NCBI GenBank assembly: GCA_023055505.1
Contig: JALIRH010000036.1
Location: 2,976,001 to 3,040,000, forward strand
Reading direction: 5' to 3'
Length of the DNA stretch: 64,000 nucleotides
From: Callipepla californica brunnescens
Taxonomy: Eukaryota > Chordata > Aves > Galliformes > Odontophoridae
The number at the start of each line of letters is the position of its first letter. Within the stretch, counting starts at the first letter, position 1. The notes under the pieces are model-generated. The model was not told the origin of the DNA. It saw only the letters and a list, made by a program, of their open reading frames with translations, and made no database searches. The position numbers and the translations under genes are program-made. Shown piece by piece: positions 21,330 to 35,314 of this stretch.

Positions 21330-21812
21330 ATTCATAGATTCATAGATACATTAGGTTGGAAAGGACCTACAAGATCATCTAGTCCAACCATCCTCACACC
21401 ACCATCCCTACCCACCAAGCTACTAAATTAAATCCCTTAGCACCTCATCCAAACGCTTCTTGAACAGCGCTAGGGACAGTGCCTCAACCCCCTCCCTAGG
21501 CAGGCCGTTCCAGTGCCGGACCACTCTCTCAGAAAAAATTTTCCTCAAATCTAATCTCAATCTTCCCCGGCACAACTTGTGGCCGTTCCCTCTCGTCCTG
21601 TCATTAGTTACCTGGGAGAAGAGGCCGACCCCCTCCTCACCACAGCCTCCCTTCAGGAAGTGGGAGAGTGTGATGAGGTCTCCTCTGAGCCTCCTTTTCT
21701 CCAGGCTAAACCATCCCAGCTCCCTCAGCCGCTCCTCGTAAGACTTGTGCTCCAGACCCCTCACCAGTTTTGTTGCCCTTCTCTGAACACGCTCCAGGGC
21801 CTCGACGTGTGC
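21330..21812 (-). mobile_element. CR1 LINE, 5'-truncated, young-looking copy
   Basis: The element lies on the minus strand. Its 3' end is at 21330 with ATTCATAG-type octamers, and its 5' truncation is near 21812. The frame encodes the C-terminal part of CR1 ORF2: [20 protein letters not shown], then [20 protein letters not shown], then a TRGNGHKL block, ending with a stop at about 21423. The remaining frame is uninterrupted for about 129 codons, which suggests a fairly recent insertion. It lacks the reverse-transcriptase core and endonuclease, so it cannot move itself. It sits about 450 bp upstream of the SLC25A33 start codon. Confidence 0.9.
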
Positions 21813-24800
21813 CTCTCAGAGATCTTGTGTGGTGGCTGAAGGGCTTACTGAATTAAAATCGGTCTGTAGGCTGTCTGCAGGGCTTGCTGAGACTGAGGAA
21901 TGAGCGCAGCATTGAGCATCTGAAGGCAAATCAGCTCGGGATATCTGGCCTCTGCACAATGTGGAATCCAGAGCATCCCAAGCTGTCGTCAAGGTTCTGC
22001 AAAGTTATGACTTGTATTGAGGTAGAACACAGACCAGAGGTCCGGAAAGCGACGTGGATTTGCTAGCTGTCAGTATTTAAGGAAGCTGGGCCTGTCAAGC
22101 AGTGAAGAGCTTTCTTTAAAGTGTAATCCCAACGGATTATGGGAATTAATCTAAGAATAGGAAAAAATAACGGAGAGGAGATGATTCAGAAGAGAGCTGG
22201 CAACCTCTGCAGGGTTATCAGGACTCTATTAGCATCTCTGTTTTGTTTCCTGGAGGTATTCATTCACTTGCCAGGTGATATTTGGAGGTCCACGTTGTCT
22301 ACAGTGCCCGTTCCCAGCCAATAAAACTGCTGACCTTATCACAGTGACAAAAGCATGCAGGTAGGCATAAGCCTTGAGAAAATGCATCTGTGGCATCTGA
22401 AAACATCAGTGCAGCCGGAACAGGCTCTATGCACTTCTTTGCTAAGACCTCCTTCCAAATAGAAGTGATGCAAATATAGCTAAGGAGTCACATAAGCACA
22501 CATATATCCACAGTGAAAGCTGGGATGTATTTTCTTTACATGCATCCATAAATGTTGAAGGCACAATTGTGGGAGCACTGGCCTTTCATACTCATGCACA
22601 CACACGTGTATATACATACATGGACACAACCTGGCCAGCCATTTCCCCACGTGCCCAACCAGGAAAATCTCCTTCCACATCAAAACCAGTTTCAAGCTGT
22701 AATTTTATGCTCCCAGACCCACAGAAACAAAGCAGTCCTTCTCAGTGTGCATATGTGCACAAACAGCCAGCTGTGATGTGGCAGGAGGTTATTTCCAACC
22801 CCTCAGCAAACAGCTCCTAGATCAAATGGGCTGGTTATGCCTGAGCAGGTTTACAGCATGGAAATGGGAAGTCGGACCAGAGGGGCAGAAGAAAATCTAA
22901 AAAGGGGGCAAAGAGGAAGAAGGAGAGAGAAATCAGTGTTTGTGAGCAGTGAGTGGGGTGTAGGAGAGGTCTGGTCAGCTGTTTTACAGGCACAGAGACG
23001 TGGGGGAAGCTGATCCTGCAGAATGTGCGCGTGCGATGGGCGTCCTTTCCCACAGCTTGTTTTTTTTTTTTTCTGTTGCTGTTCCTTTCCTCTATCCCTG
23101 CCCTTACGCTGTGCACACCACGCAAATGTCACTTGGTAACTGGGCAGTGGGCTTGTCTGCGAGGCAAAGGGCCAAACAAGAGCAAGAGCAGCTGCCAGAC
23201 AGAAGGGAAGAGCCAGAGCTCTTCGTCTTGGGCGGCAGCCCACACGGGGAGGTGTGAGAGAGGCGTAGGCTCAAGACAGCCACTCATCGAACAGCTTCCC
23301 AGAAAACTGCCTGGACAAGGGCTTCCAGCAGGGCTGCCTGTACCCTGAGACCTGGGGAAGGATATGTCCAGAGCTGAGCTGTTTTTAAACACAGCCATTT
23401 TGAGTCGGTTCACTGGCTGGCGTGGTGGGGTTAAGTATGCAGGAGGCAGATCAGGTTGTACCTCCCAACATTAAAGCTGTAGGGGCAGATTTCCGTTCCC
23501 TTTGTTTCTGTGTGAGCTAAGTTAAGGTAGGGCAGACAAAGGTCATCCTGTGATGTCTTATGTTAAGAGAATCAGCTATAGATAATAACCATAAGAGCAG
23601 CCAGCAGCACAGCATTTCCCTGCCCACCTTCTGTGTGAGATTTATCAGGTCTAGAAAGACTTCTTTAAACTTCAGCCATACTGATTGGATCCAGCACTTA
23701 AAAAACTATTAAAACTATGTATTTTCACGTGATGGCAGGTGTACAGTAGAGGCTTTTTTAATTGTGCAGATATATTCACAGAGCCCCTTCTTGGAGTACC
23801 ATTCAGGAGCAGGGCTGGTTTAGGTGAGCAGCAGCTTATGCTTGTGCATGGTATTCCACTAGGTGGCAAATTATCGTTATGGAACCTACTGTACCCTATT
23901 TACCATTGCCAGCAGCAAAGTGGAAGAAGAGACTAATCTAATTGTGATGTCAGGCTCAATCAGGAGTTTGTTACACAGTTCCAGCTAGGTGCCTTGACCT
24001 TGCAACTTGAATATGTGAAAAGGTGCATGAGAAGCCTGTTTGCCTGGAGACCACTGCCACCCAACATAACAGCTGCTGTACCGAGCATGGTTAAAGGCTC
24101 TGTGCTTTCCTCTCCCTCTCATTCCCCAGCAGAGAGCACTATAAGACCAAAGTTAGAAGCAAAACCACCTTAGGGCAGTGAGGCATTAGGCACACAAGGT
24201 TGATCTTTACCAGATGCTTTTTCTCTGCCTGCAACTTGTTCTGCCTATATTTGACTATCATCCTCTCTGGACGCTATGATGATACCCTGTCCTGTGGCTC
24301 CTGGTCCTGTCCACGAAACACATCTCTAAGGAGAGATTATTTCTAAAAAGCATAGGTGGCAATAACTTTTTCTGAAGCTCAGGACAACAATGCCATCAAC
24401 ACTGTTTGAGCTCCTCACTGGTTTGAGTGGGACAGCAAAAATATCACCTGCTTTTTTTGGCTGTCATCACCTTTACTCTCATTTTCCTTTTTGAAGTGGA
24501 ACGATGAGGCACGTTGGCCTGTATCTGCTTGCCTCAAGTGAGTGGGCTGGCTTTACTTCCTTGTCATCATTTTCCAGAATAGCTCTGAAAACAGGAGAAA
24601 TATTCACTGTCATCCAATCTCTCACACCGTTTCACATGCCACTGGGATACTTTTAGAAAGTCAGTCTCTTTCTTGGTTCAAACATCTGTTGAATCTGAGC
24701 TCTTGGCACGCCAAGAGGTGCCTGCTCTTCCATCACACAAAGGCCTTCACCTATGGGAGCTGAAATACAGCACTGCAGAATGCAGGTACTCACTCCAGGC

Positions 24801-25258
24801 ACTGCGACTACCTGCAGGGAAAGCAAGGAGGAGGACCAGTTTTGTGGCTGTGCTATGACTGTACCAAAGCAGCAGGAGAGTGGGCCAGATGAGGGAAAGC
24901 ACTGTGTTCCAGACACTGTTTTTATAGTGTAGAATATTTCTAGGGAGTTTCATGACGATAAATGTGCACAGAAGCACCGTGGCCTCAGCAAATCAGACAC
25001 CACAGGAGCCGCATCAGGGCAAGTTCCTGAAGTACTTTTTTTGCCAGTACAGCACGAACCCAACCAGGAAAGGGTTGAGCTGGCTGTTCACGGGACTTGT
25101 TTTGTCTGGTGGCTTCCTACGAACTGGAGCAAGGGCTCACCAACTTGTTCCACATCATTAGCAACTGGCAGCTTCCCAACCATTACCAGCCTAGTCTGGA
25201 TTCCACCCAGCAGCTTTGAGATGAAAGATACCGCAGCACCACTGCACTCACTGTTTTA
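21813..25258. other. Intergenic, no gene recognised
   Basis: Several overlapping short open frames occur on both strands, for example at 22851-23348, without protein similarity. No repeat was confidently recognised. The composition is unremarkable. Confidence 0.55.
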
Positions 25259-25328
25259 GGTTCTAATCCAGCTCCCACTGAAGTCAGTTACTCTTTTTCC
25301 ACTGACTGCAGCTGGAGCTGGGTCAGAC
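25259..25328. repeat. Fold-back (inverted-repeat) element relic
   Basis: AGCTCCCACTGAAGTCAGT and ACTGACTGCAGCTGGAGCT form imperfect inverted arms around a short T-rich loop. This 'CACTGAAGTCAGTGGGAGCTGG' style resembles a dispersed sauropsid fold-back repeat as I remember it. The formal family is unknown to me. Confidence 0.5.
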
Positions 25329-28300
25329 ATTTCTGTAACAGTTTTGTCTCAAGTCCTCAGTCTGCTGAAACACTACTAAAATAGTCCAACACAACAGAGA
25401 GATCCCTGCAATTTAGTTATTTTCTGGCACTCCGTTTAAAACCAGCAGCACAGATGAGCAAGATCACGAGGAGTTGTGTTTCTTCCCCGAAGATAGTGAA
25501 TGTCTGAGCTTAAAGCAGTCGGAGCACCTGGTGAAAGGAATATGGAAGGGTGCAGTAAGTGGGTGTCTGTCAGGAGGCGGGTACATCTCTGAAACTGTTC
25601 TCTTTTCCAAAGTGCATCCTTGCCAGGAGCGCCATCAAAGAAATACCTATGGTGGTGATGAGGGCAGCAATAGCACTCAGCTGCCCTGGGAATGGCTGAG
25701 GTCATTGCTCATACTTTGAGGAGTGCTTTGGGAGAAGTGTATGTCCAAAAGCATATCCAAGCCCAGGGGTGTAGGAGCATGCAGGACATGTATTTTTATA
25801 AACACACTAAGGAGATATTTCATCTCGCTATTCATTCTGTCAGCAAAACTGCTTCGTTGTGGAGTCTTCTGAGTGATTTAATTAACATCCTAAAGGCCCC
25901 GAGTGTACACAAACAACGTGAATTCCTTCTACCTGTTGCATCGTGCAATGAGTGACTGTTGACTCTTGTTTTATGTAGGGAAAGCTGAAACACAATGGCA
26001 GCAAGCACAAAACGAGCAAGCAGGGATGAGGCCAGGGCACAGACTGGCTTACCCTAAGGTCAGCAGTTGTCCGTCATAACATGTATGTCTCCCAGTCAGC
26101 AGTGCTCAGATGCTACAGAGCAGCCTGGGCTGCTGAAAGACTTGGCTGTTGTTCCTTAACATCTTGTCATTGCTAAGACAGACTTAGTTCCACTTTCAGG
26201 ACCCGGAGGACAGACAGACTTCGAGCAGCTGCTACCATTTTACTGTCATGCAACCACTGCAGGGCTGACCCAACACCAGAAGCGACAGGCTGTCAGCACA
26301 GGAACAAGAAGAGCATTCTAGAGAATGAGAAACTGGGTAAAATTAAAAATGACAAAAGAAAACCATTTTTTTTCCACGCTAACATGGAACTGGATTTAGG
26401 AGCTTGTGGTAAGAGGACACCACTGAAGCCAAGAATTTGCAGCCTTTTGTTTTCTCTCTCTGGAAGAATTGGAGGTTTAATTGGTCGGAATGAGTGACTG
26501 AGGGCTGGGAGAATCCTGGGTTAACTGGGAGACTCTGAAAAGACTTTGTGTATACCACCTGGCTCAGTGCTGAGTGGGAATGCCAGCCACTGACTGCAGG
26601 AAGAACACCTCCATGGCTGCCATCAGCATAAAGGAATCCTGGGGTCCTGTAGCTGTGCTTATGCTGTGGGCAAGGAAAACCTGGAGCACACTGCTGAGAT
26701 TTCCATTTAATTCCATATTAATTTTCCATTTAAAGGCCGAATGAAACTCCTAGAGGCCTGTGAGGAATACCAGGAGACCATAAGAGCCTTTTCCCAAGAA
26801 CAAGCTTTACAGAAGTGCAGTGGGTGAGCAGAGTTCCTTCACTCACGGTGGTTCAGTGCAAACTTAACCAACAGAGCCAAATTCAGGCAGAAAGAATCCT
26901 GAATTCTGGGGAAATGACACGGGGAGCAGAGGAAAAGAGGAACATCATCCCTCTCCAAGAGCCCGCGTCCCTTCATCCCCATAGCCAGTTTCTCTGCAGG
27001 CAAGACTAGGTCTAACAGGAAACATATGGGAGGAGAGCGATCCAGGGCTGCAGGACGAGCAGCTGAACCACTGAAGAGCTACCTGGACTCCATTCAGCAG
27101 TGAGCTCAGCCATCAAACATCCCATGAATGGGGAGTGGGCTGGGTGGGAGTATTAAAAGGTACAGGGCTCTAATTCAGTGATTCCCACCCTCCCAGGGCA
27201 GCATGCCAATCTGAGAGGAGCTTTCCAGCTCCAGCACAGCAAAGTGTGAGAGTCACCATCCACGCACAGCATCTTCCAGGCAACATCCTTCCCTTTACCT
27301 CCCTACTCAAATTAAATTAATATGGACTCATTAAGCCACTGAGGTTCCAGTGTCCTAGTCCAGTCCCTTCTCAAGCTCTGAAGCCTTAAGGTGCTTCCAT
27401 GGAGTCAATCTGCAACAACAGACCAACTGCAAAACCAAATGCCCTTGAACTTTTATGGAATTGAAGACTGAGTTTAGAGGGTAAAGCTCAAACCCTCTAT
27501 GGAATTTGCAGATTCCTCTGCCTCCCTGAGGACAGAGACTACCTTCAAATAAACCCTTCATCATCCTTTCCACTCCTTTTCTTTTTCATCTCTTTCCTTG
27601 TCCTTAGATTTTCTCCTTTTTGTCCAACCCAAGTACAAGGCAATTGCACTCTACAATTACATCAAATACAGCAAAGTATGTGATTTTACAGGCCATAGTC
27701 TGCATCACATACATGCTCTCTCCCTTCTCTAAGTGGAATTACAGCAGACACGAGGTAGGGAAATTTTCCAGAATGACAGTGATCTAAATACCCTTTTTTT
27801 TTTTTTCCTGTGTTTGTACTTCCCTGCAATTTAACTAACAAAATATTTATAAGAATGCAATAAAATACGCTTCACCTCAACAATACCTCTCACATCCCAG
27901 AATTTGCACATCATCACTTGTTTGAATCTTTCCCTTAGAAATAAAAAGGTTTAAGAGGAAAAAAATAATATAAGTCAGGGTGGAATGCACAGAGGAGATG
28001 ACCTCAGTTTCCAAACACTCTGCTGCTTTATTAGCTAACATCAGCAAAGTGCCTAGCAAAATGGCTGCCCATCCCATCAGATTTATTACCTTCCACATAT
28101 GCTTTTTTATTATCATTAGCTTAGCTTTAAATGATCCTTTCCAACCTTTCCTGTCTCTTGATTTTTGCTGTCTTCACTCCAGAACTAAGCAACAAATCTG
28201 CAAACAAGCATTTTCCATGCCTTACCGTACAAGGTTCCTTGAGTAATTCCAGGACTCTTTCCTTTACCTCTTCCTTGGACTAATAACCCAGGATTAGGAT

Positions 28301-31054
28301 TAAGTTTTATAGAAATGAGAGCAATAATTGCCATGATTCAAACATATGTTTTCCTGCATTTTTTTGTCATTCAGTGGATGAAGGTTTTCATTTAAATATG
28401 CTCTGTAATGCAGAAATTTGGACACGAGAGCAATGAGCCAATATAGGGTATAGCAATAAATCCCACAAAGATTGGGTGTCCTATTGTTACAGCTTTATCA
28501 GCCTTGCCTCTTTTCCCATAAATTTGACACTGTTGATCACCAGATCCTCCTTCCAACTCCAGAATAAGCTGCAATGCCCTGTCAGTATTTATCCTGAGAC
28601 CAAATCCAAGAAGGATGTACCTATGAATGAGTTTTCAAAGCTCTGTTTATTTCCCTTTTTGAAGGGCTCCATTGGTGTCACCGCTGTAATAAGCTACTTC
28701 AGTCCCATCACCACCAGGTAGTGATATTTGTACAGGCAACCTGTTAATCTTCACTGACTGTGGGACCTTTTGTGAGATGAGTCTCTGCTCACCGTCAGTC
28801 AGAGGTTGCACTGTTGTGTGTGGTGCATGCAGGACTTGTGCTTTTTAAAGATATACACCATCATTGTAACTCAGCACTTCTGCACAAACGCTGGAAGAGC
28901 TGGTGAGCCATCGCAGACTGAAGTGCCCACAGCACAGAGACATCACCTGGCTCCATATCTCCTTATAAAAATGACATGGCAAAGGAAGGGGTAGGCTGCT
29001 GTGGACCACAGGGGTTCCGTAGGCAGATTTATGCTGTGGCTGCAGACAGCCTGGATCAAGCTCTCTCCTGCATGTGGTTAAGAAAAAAGCAAGGGAAGGA
29101 GAGAGGAAATGAACACAATAGAGAACTTGAAGTAAAAGCATTTTATATCATCTCCTATAAAACAACCCATAAATCCCTGCCCTCCTGCTCCACCCCTCAC
29201 ATGTTTTTCATTTTACTGGCTGGCTGAAAAGCAGAGAAGTGTAGGGTACAAAGCACATATTCTTGGTGGGAGAGGCTCCCCCCTTCTCTACACATTTCCC
29301 ACTTACACCTTGTCCCTATGCCTACAGCACAGCATTCTCTTCTGGTGAGTAATCAAAACATAGAGGAATCCAACATCTCTCTGCCATCTGCATTTCTCTA
29401 ATTCCTCCCGCTCAGGGACCTCTCTATCAGCATCCTCAGATGCCTTTGCCCAGTGCAGGGAAAGGCCTTAGGGCAGAAGAACTGGCACTTCCTAACCAGC
29501 AGGGTGAACCCCCTGGTAACTGGAGCACTGCAGCAGCAGCACTGCCCCCAGATATGTCCCTACATCGATGGCATGGAAGAGCACTATAACAGCTGCCTAC
29601 AGAACAAGGAGGGGCTTAGGCAGGGTCTTGCACAAACCACTCCTCTGCTCGGTGGGCTTACAGCTCTGTGCAGACGTTCACTCCGAAGTTGTTGCAGCTG
29701 CCACTGAGGTTTTCTGCAGAGCAGCAGAACATTTACTTCTGTCCTGGAACTGACTTATTGGAATAGCTTTTCTGAATAGTACAACGCCTCAACAGAACCT
29801 GACCGCTCAAAGCTCTGTATACATGCTATTCATTACTTTCAGAAAAGTTTTATAAACAAGGATGGTAACGCTTCAATTCCAGCATTTCCAGTTATTACAG
29901 TTTTGCCATTAGAAAGAAACCCTCTGAGAGATTTGCAGCTGAAGAGTCCCATTTTCCATCGAGGCCCGGTGCGCTCTGATATGCTCAAGGAGCTGCAGTG
30001 CTGTCACTGCAAGCACAGAGCCTTTAAGGGAGGCTTTCCTTCCTCTCAACAGAAGTCATGGGCAGCAACTAACTTCCAAGATCAGCTAGGCTTCATTACT
30101 CTCTTCCAACCTCCACCCCAAGCACTCATTAGAAACAATGACCTAGTTTAATTCCAGGAGTCATCTGAACAGAGAGGAGTGAAAACACCTGCCTGACTTA
30201 CACAAAACATAGTCATGTTCTTTTTTTTTTTTTTTAATATGTGGTAGGACAAGCCCAGAACATCTTGTTCAGAGACAGAGATCTGGGGTGGGTTTATCCC
30301 AGTGTCCTCTGCCTCACTGGGTGAGGAGTCACACCAGCTGATACTCATCTTCTCCAACCTGCTGGTGAGATACACCAGCAGCCTTGGGCTGTATCAGACT
30401 TCAGTTCCAGCCCTTCTGGGAGGAGAGCTGGATTTTGTTACCATGGCAGTTTGGCATGCAGCAGACCTGGTCTTGACTTTGTGTGTCTGTAGGAGCCACT
30501 CAGGCAAATACAGTTCAAGGCTGGGTGCAGGTGGAGGAAATGTACTTTAGCATCTTGCTATACAACGGATTTTGTACTGTACACTTCTCTCAGTGTCATT
30601 CCAGCTTTGGTATGGCTATCCAGACCAAACCATCCATCCACTGCACTGTGCAAGCTGCCATCCTAACGCCCAGCTTTTGTTGGCCTAGCAAGTAACAACC
30701 TGCTGGTGTTTCCCCTCAGAACCACTAACACATCTGCTAATTTTAGACCTTGCCACAAATGGATTCTGCACATGGACCTGTTGGCAAACAGGGGAGTCCT
30801 CCAGCCTCTTCTTGGAACTCATGCCTGTCATCTCCAGATGTGGTCCTTCAGCCCACACTGCTTTCTCACATGCTGGCCAAGTCAACCCATAATGGAAATG
30901 CTGGATGGGCTCTATCTGTCACCACAGTTGTGATAACTTTTCTTCCGACCCTCAGGTTGCCAGCACAGTTTTAATCTCATAGTGCTGGATACCCTTCGGG
31001 TGCCCAGCCCACGATGTACACGGTTCACAGCCTAAGGGGTTGAATTATATAAAG
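25329..31054. other. Intergenic, no gene recognised
   Basis: Only short, non-conserved-looking open frames. A T12-type run lies near 27795 and a 15-T run at 30221-30235. Nothing else is identified. Confidence 0.55.
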
Positions 31055-31143
31055 GAAGGATAATTATTCCTATATTATAGATGGGAAGAGATGTGTGGGA
31101 GGAGCTGGCAAGCATCTGACTGCAGAGTCAGCCAGCGTCTGAT
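31055..31143 (+). repeat. Possible MIR-type SINE relic
   Basis: ATAATTATTCCTATATTATA followed by GATGGGAAGAG and then AGTCAGCCAGCGTCTGATCT resembles the MIR 'attattatccccattttacagatggg ... agtggcagagccaggat' order. Highly diverged and tentative. Confidence 0.35.
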
Positions 31144-34100
31144 CTTAGGGTATGTCGGCTGTTGTGAGAACACACCCGTTGGCAAAACGCTACCATTATT
31201 TGGTATAGTTCATACTTCTTTGCTGTCTCTGACTGAACCCATGACAAAAGGCAAAGGATGAGAATGAGTTAACTGGGAAGGGGCAGCAGCATAAGTGGGT
31301 TTTGAAAAGAAATTAGTCACTGAATTCAAGGCAAATGGCAGCCTGTTGATATATCCCACCCAGAGGAGACCGAAAGAAAGTGACATCATGCTGCTTGTCA
31401 AAAACAATCCGATCCCTCCCATGACTACCTAATGCTACATCTCCATCTGTCTGGAAGCAAGTCCCCATTTCACGACGGCCAGCTCTACCGTAGAGAAAGA
31501 ACAGTGCTGGTAATTTTAATACTATATATTATACAATCTACCTTGGCCAAGTCATTTTCCAGTAAATCTAGGAGCAGCAAGCAAACACAAAGTCCTGTGC
31601 TGTAACATGTCTGTGACATAGAAAGGCTGGGTGCTTAGGAACAAGTTTATGCAATGCTATACACATTGCAGAAGAACTTAATTCATCATGATAATGGTCT
31701 TGTGCCTTAAGACCTAGTCAGGGTCCTGGATCCCCAGTGTGCTGTACAACCAGACATTCTGGATGATATCTGCCTCAGATTTGCTGTTTGGGTTGTGTGT
31801 AACACCTTCAGCTGACACAGATCAGACAGGCAGGGAAAACTGCAGCAGTGTTCCCAGCACTACCTGTTGGATCCTGTGCATGTGAGGAACTGTGCTGTCA
31901 CTCATCACAGTTATCACCTGGACAGGAATGGCAGAGCTGCTGAAAACTTCTGTCTCTTCACCTGGAGCATGGGCATGGAAGATAGGGAAGAGAGGCTACC
32001 ACTCCTCCACAGACTGCTGCTCTTTTCTCCCCACCATTTCTCCAGCATCTAAAAATCCAGGTCAGCCCTTTGTTTCCCCCTCGAGTTAAACTTTTGCCAC
32101 TGAAATTACAAGTGCTAGTCATCACGGACCTATGCCTGGTCATACCAAGGCTACATCCATGCAGAATGTTGTACTCTGTCCCTAGCTACCAGCATTCATT
32201 CCTACATACCCAGCCACAGCACTGAACCAATATGGGATACTTGCAACCCACACCAGTGCTTTCCGTTTTTTTTGCTGTTAGTTTCAAGGGTGAACTCAAA
32301 AATGAACCTGTCACTGACTAAAGCTCTACAAAGCTCTTGGGTGCAAGGGACTCAGATTGCAGCTCAGAGAGTGGAAGCAGTGTGCTGAGGCCCTGCTGCC
32401 TCCAGAATACTTGAGAAACAATCTGTGTGCAAAGCTTTACTTTTGTATGTATTCCGTGGAGCCATCCAGAGTCTGGTAAAAGCCACAGACAATAGAGAGA
32501 AGTGGCAGTCAGGAGCAGGTGGCTGGGTGTGATGCTGCAGAAGGCCATCTGAAAGGACCAGGGCACCATGGTGTTTCTGTCTGGGTGTAGTTTGTCAAGA
32601 GCTCTGAGCACAGGTTGAGCTTCAGCCAATTTGGCTTGTACAAGCAGGTTTTCACTGAGGATTTTATGGGGCTCCCTGGGACAATGGGCAGTGGCAGCCC
32701 CCTCTCCCCTGCCTCATCACCCCGACGTTAAGTTATTTTACAATTATTATTTGAAGTCAATGTTTTGCTGTTGCCCAGGTAACAGCTCAAACATGCCTCA
32801 CCTCATGGCCTCCCTGCAGCTTCGCGTGGCTGCTGGAGAGCTGGGAAGCAGACTTAGTGCCAGGCGCAGAGGAAATGAGCTCTGCAGCCTCCCCAGGACA
32901 TCCCAAAATATTGGAGAGCTTGGAGGAGAAACATTCCCAGCCAGATTCCTGGGCAGGCACCTCATTCAGCACGCAGCGCCTGACACAAAACCCACAGCAA
33001 ACCCCACACCCTTCAGTTTCCCCAAACACATACAAGTCCACGAGGCGAACCCATTCCAGCCCTCAGCACTCCCCTACCTGCAAAGGCAGCCCCCATGATG
33101 AATCCTTTAGAAACTACGTGTCAATTTGACATGCACCAGCCAAATGTATAATGCTGCAGTGCATACACTGACCTTCAGCTCGAACTGAGATGGATGAACT
33201 CAAACACACAGCCTTCCAGCCCATGCAAGGGGTTAAAGAAGCTGGAAGAAAAGCTGTAGGAGGCACTCAGCAGTCCTCCACTGCTAACACAGACAGCTCA
33301 CTCGCTGGAGCCAGAGGCATCAGAACATACTCTGCATAAACCAAACAGGATCAAGCCTGTTGTCCCTGCTACAGCCTTCGTATCAAATGTGCTAAGCTTC
33401 CAAGTCAGAACGCTTCTTGCAGCGTCACAGGCTCAACCTGCTAACTGAAAAGGAAATAAAAGCATTTGCATGTTTCTTTGTATGCCATGAGCAAAATGAG
33501 GGTGAACGGGACTTGAAGTGATGGGGCCTCGCATGGATTTCTGTCTCAGCTCACAAGGAAAGTCCTGTTACAAGCAGGAGCGTGCAGGGGACTCTTAGGT
33601 GCTGTGCCCCTGGTGCTGGAATAGGGGGCAGAAAGAAGATGAACAGGGAAACCAGAGCTATTTTAGCAGTATCGATTCCTCCATGCACATAAATATACAG
33701 GGATTTTTTTTACTTGTTTTTCTAATCTCTGTGGCACTAGTTGCACTGTAGCTCACATTTTAACTGGTGTCTGCAGGGATGCTTCCTGCCTATGGGTGCT
33801 GTTGCAGTTCAGTTCTGTGCTGGCTGTGCACTTCCAGCACACCAAATAACTTTTCTTTCTTCTTCTACTCCTCCTTCCCTGCACTCCACACCAGTAAGTG
33901 AGGGATCAGTCCCTGAATATCTCAAAACATTTCTCCCTGGCATCCTACAGACAAGGCAGAGCCACAGAATAGCCACATAAGATCAAGATTTGCCACCCAG
34001 CCACACTGAGACCGACAATTTTAAGCATGGTAGCACTTCTGCAACAGATCACATCTAATACGTGCCAGATCTCACACCTTCTGTGCATCAAAAGCTCCTC

Positions 34101-35224
34101 TCAGCAATTTTGGAGAAAAGTACACAGGGATTCAAGGTGAGGCCTTTTGTACCAAATGGATGGAAATCTTTCCCCACCAGAAATAATTACTGCTTGGATG
34201 CTTGCTCTCAGTCAGGCACTGGCAAAGTAATCCCTGCGAATTCTTCAAGTTTTGAATACCATGAGATGATGGTGGGGTTCCAAAATATATCTTTTTTAAA
34301 TGGTTACTCAATTTCTTTTACCGTCCCCCTGCGGGGAGTCCTGCTATGAGGGAATGTTTAACTCCATGAATGGGAATTACTGAAGAGCTGAGTGATATTT
34401 GCCAGTAGAAAGGCAAGCAAATTTGCTTCAGATTTTTCTTTGCTTTTTAAGACTAATCTCAGAGTAGTCACGCAAGCTTTGTGGGCACATGTACAGTGGG
34501 GGAAGAGAAGTACCAGCATTTGCTGCAATTTCCAATGGAAGGGGAGATTTCTCACGCATGCGTTTGTCTTTTCCTCTCTCCCCCCAAAAAAAAATAAAAG
34601 CAAGAGAAGCATTGAGTCAAGATCTCTGGAATTTTTGCAGTTCAACAACAGAAAAGGAGCCAGAAAAGCTGTCAGAAAACTCAACTGCTGGAGCTGAAAA
34701 GTAAAATAAATTTCGCACATTCTTCTCCATGCATCAGGTCAGGGACAGAATCTGCTCCTATATCCTAGTGATTACAGCCAGACAACCTCACGATCTGTGA
34801 TAGCTACATCAACTCCATTGCCACAGACAAGTTGTTGCAGCACAGGGATCCCACTGCTATGGCAAAGTACAAGGCAGCTTTGTTTGGATCCATGCAAAGG
34901 CCAGGTAGATGTGATATGGCATTAAAACAAGGAGCACCAGAGCTCCCCTGCACGCTTGATATGCCTTTCTGAGGTTTGTTAAAGGTTAACTGTTTCCAAT
35001 ACTCTGTCAGGGACTTCTCAGGGACTAATTAGCAGTCCTGCTCTCTCTGCTGTAGGGAACCACATTTGCCCACACAGTACACAGTTAAGGTGTAGCACGG
35101 GGGCATTCAGAAGACGTTTGCCCAATGTGCTCAACAGCAGCCCAAGAAAGGTGCAAATATTTGTCAACAGAGGGAGAGCTCTTGGCTCTTGGCAGCTTGA
35201 AAGGTGCAGTGAATGAGCTGCCAG
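31144..35224. other. Intergenic, no gene recognised
   Basis: A 155-codon open frame at 32631-33098 has no recognisable domain or splice context. No RNA gene or repeat stands out. Confidence 0.55.
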
Positions 35225-35314
35225 GAAGGATGTTGAGGTAGCTGTTCCCCTCTTTGTGTAGGAGAATGAACTAGGTGACCTCTCAAAGGCTTATTCTGGG
35301 ATGAGATGATTCAG
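35225..35314 (+). mobile_element. Possible CR1 3'-end relic
   Basis: GGATGTTGAGGTAGCTGTTC, then AGAATGAACTAGGTGACCTC and GATGAGATGATTC, follow the order of CR1 3' sequence ('gttggactagatgacctc ... gattctgtgattc') in the plus direction. Diverged, with approximate ends. Confidence 0.5.
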
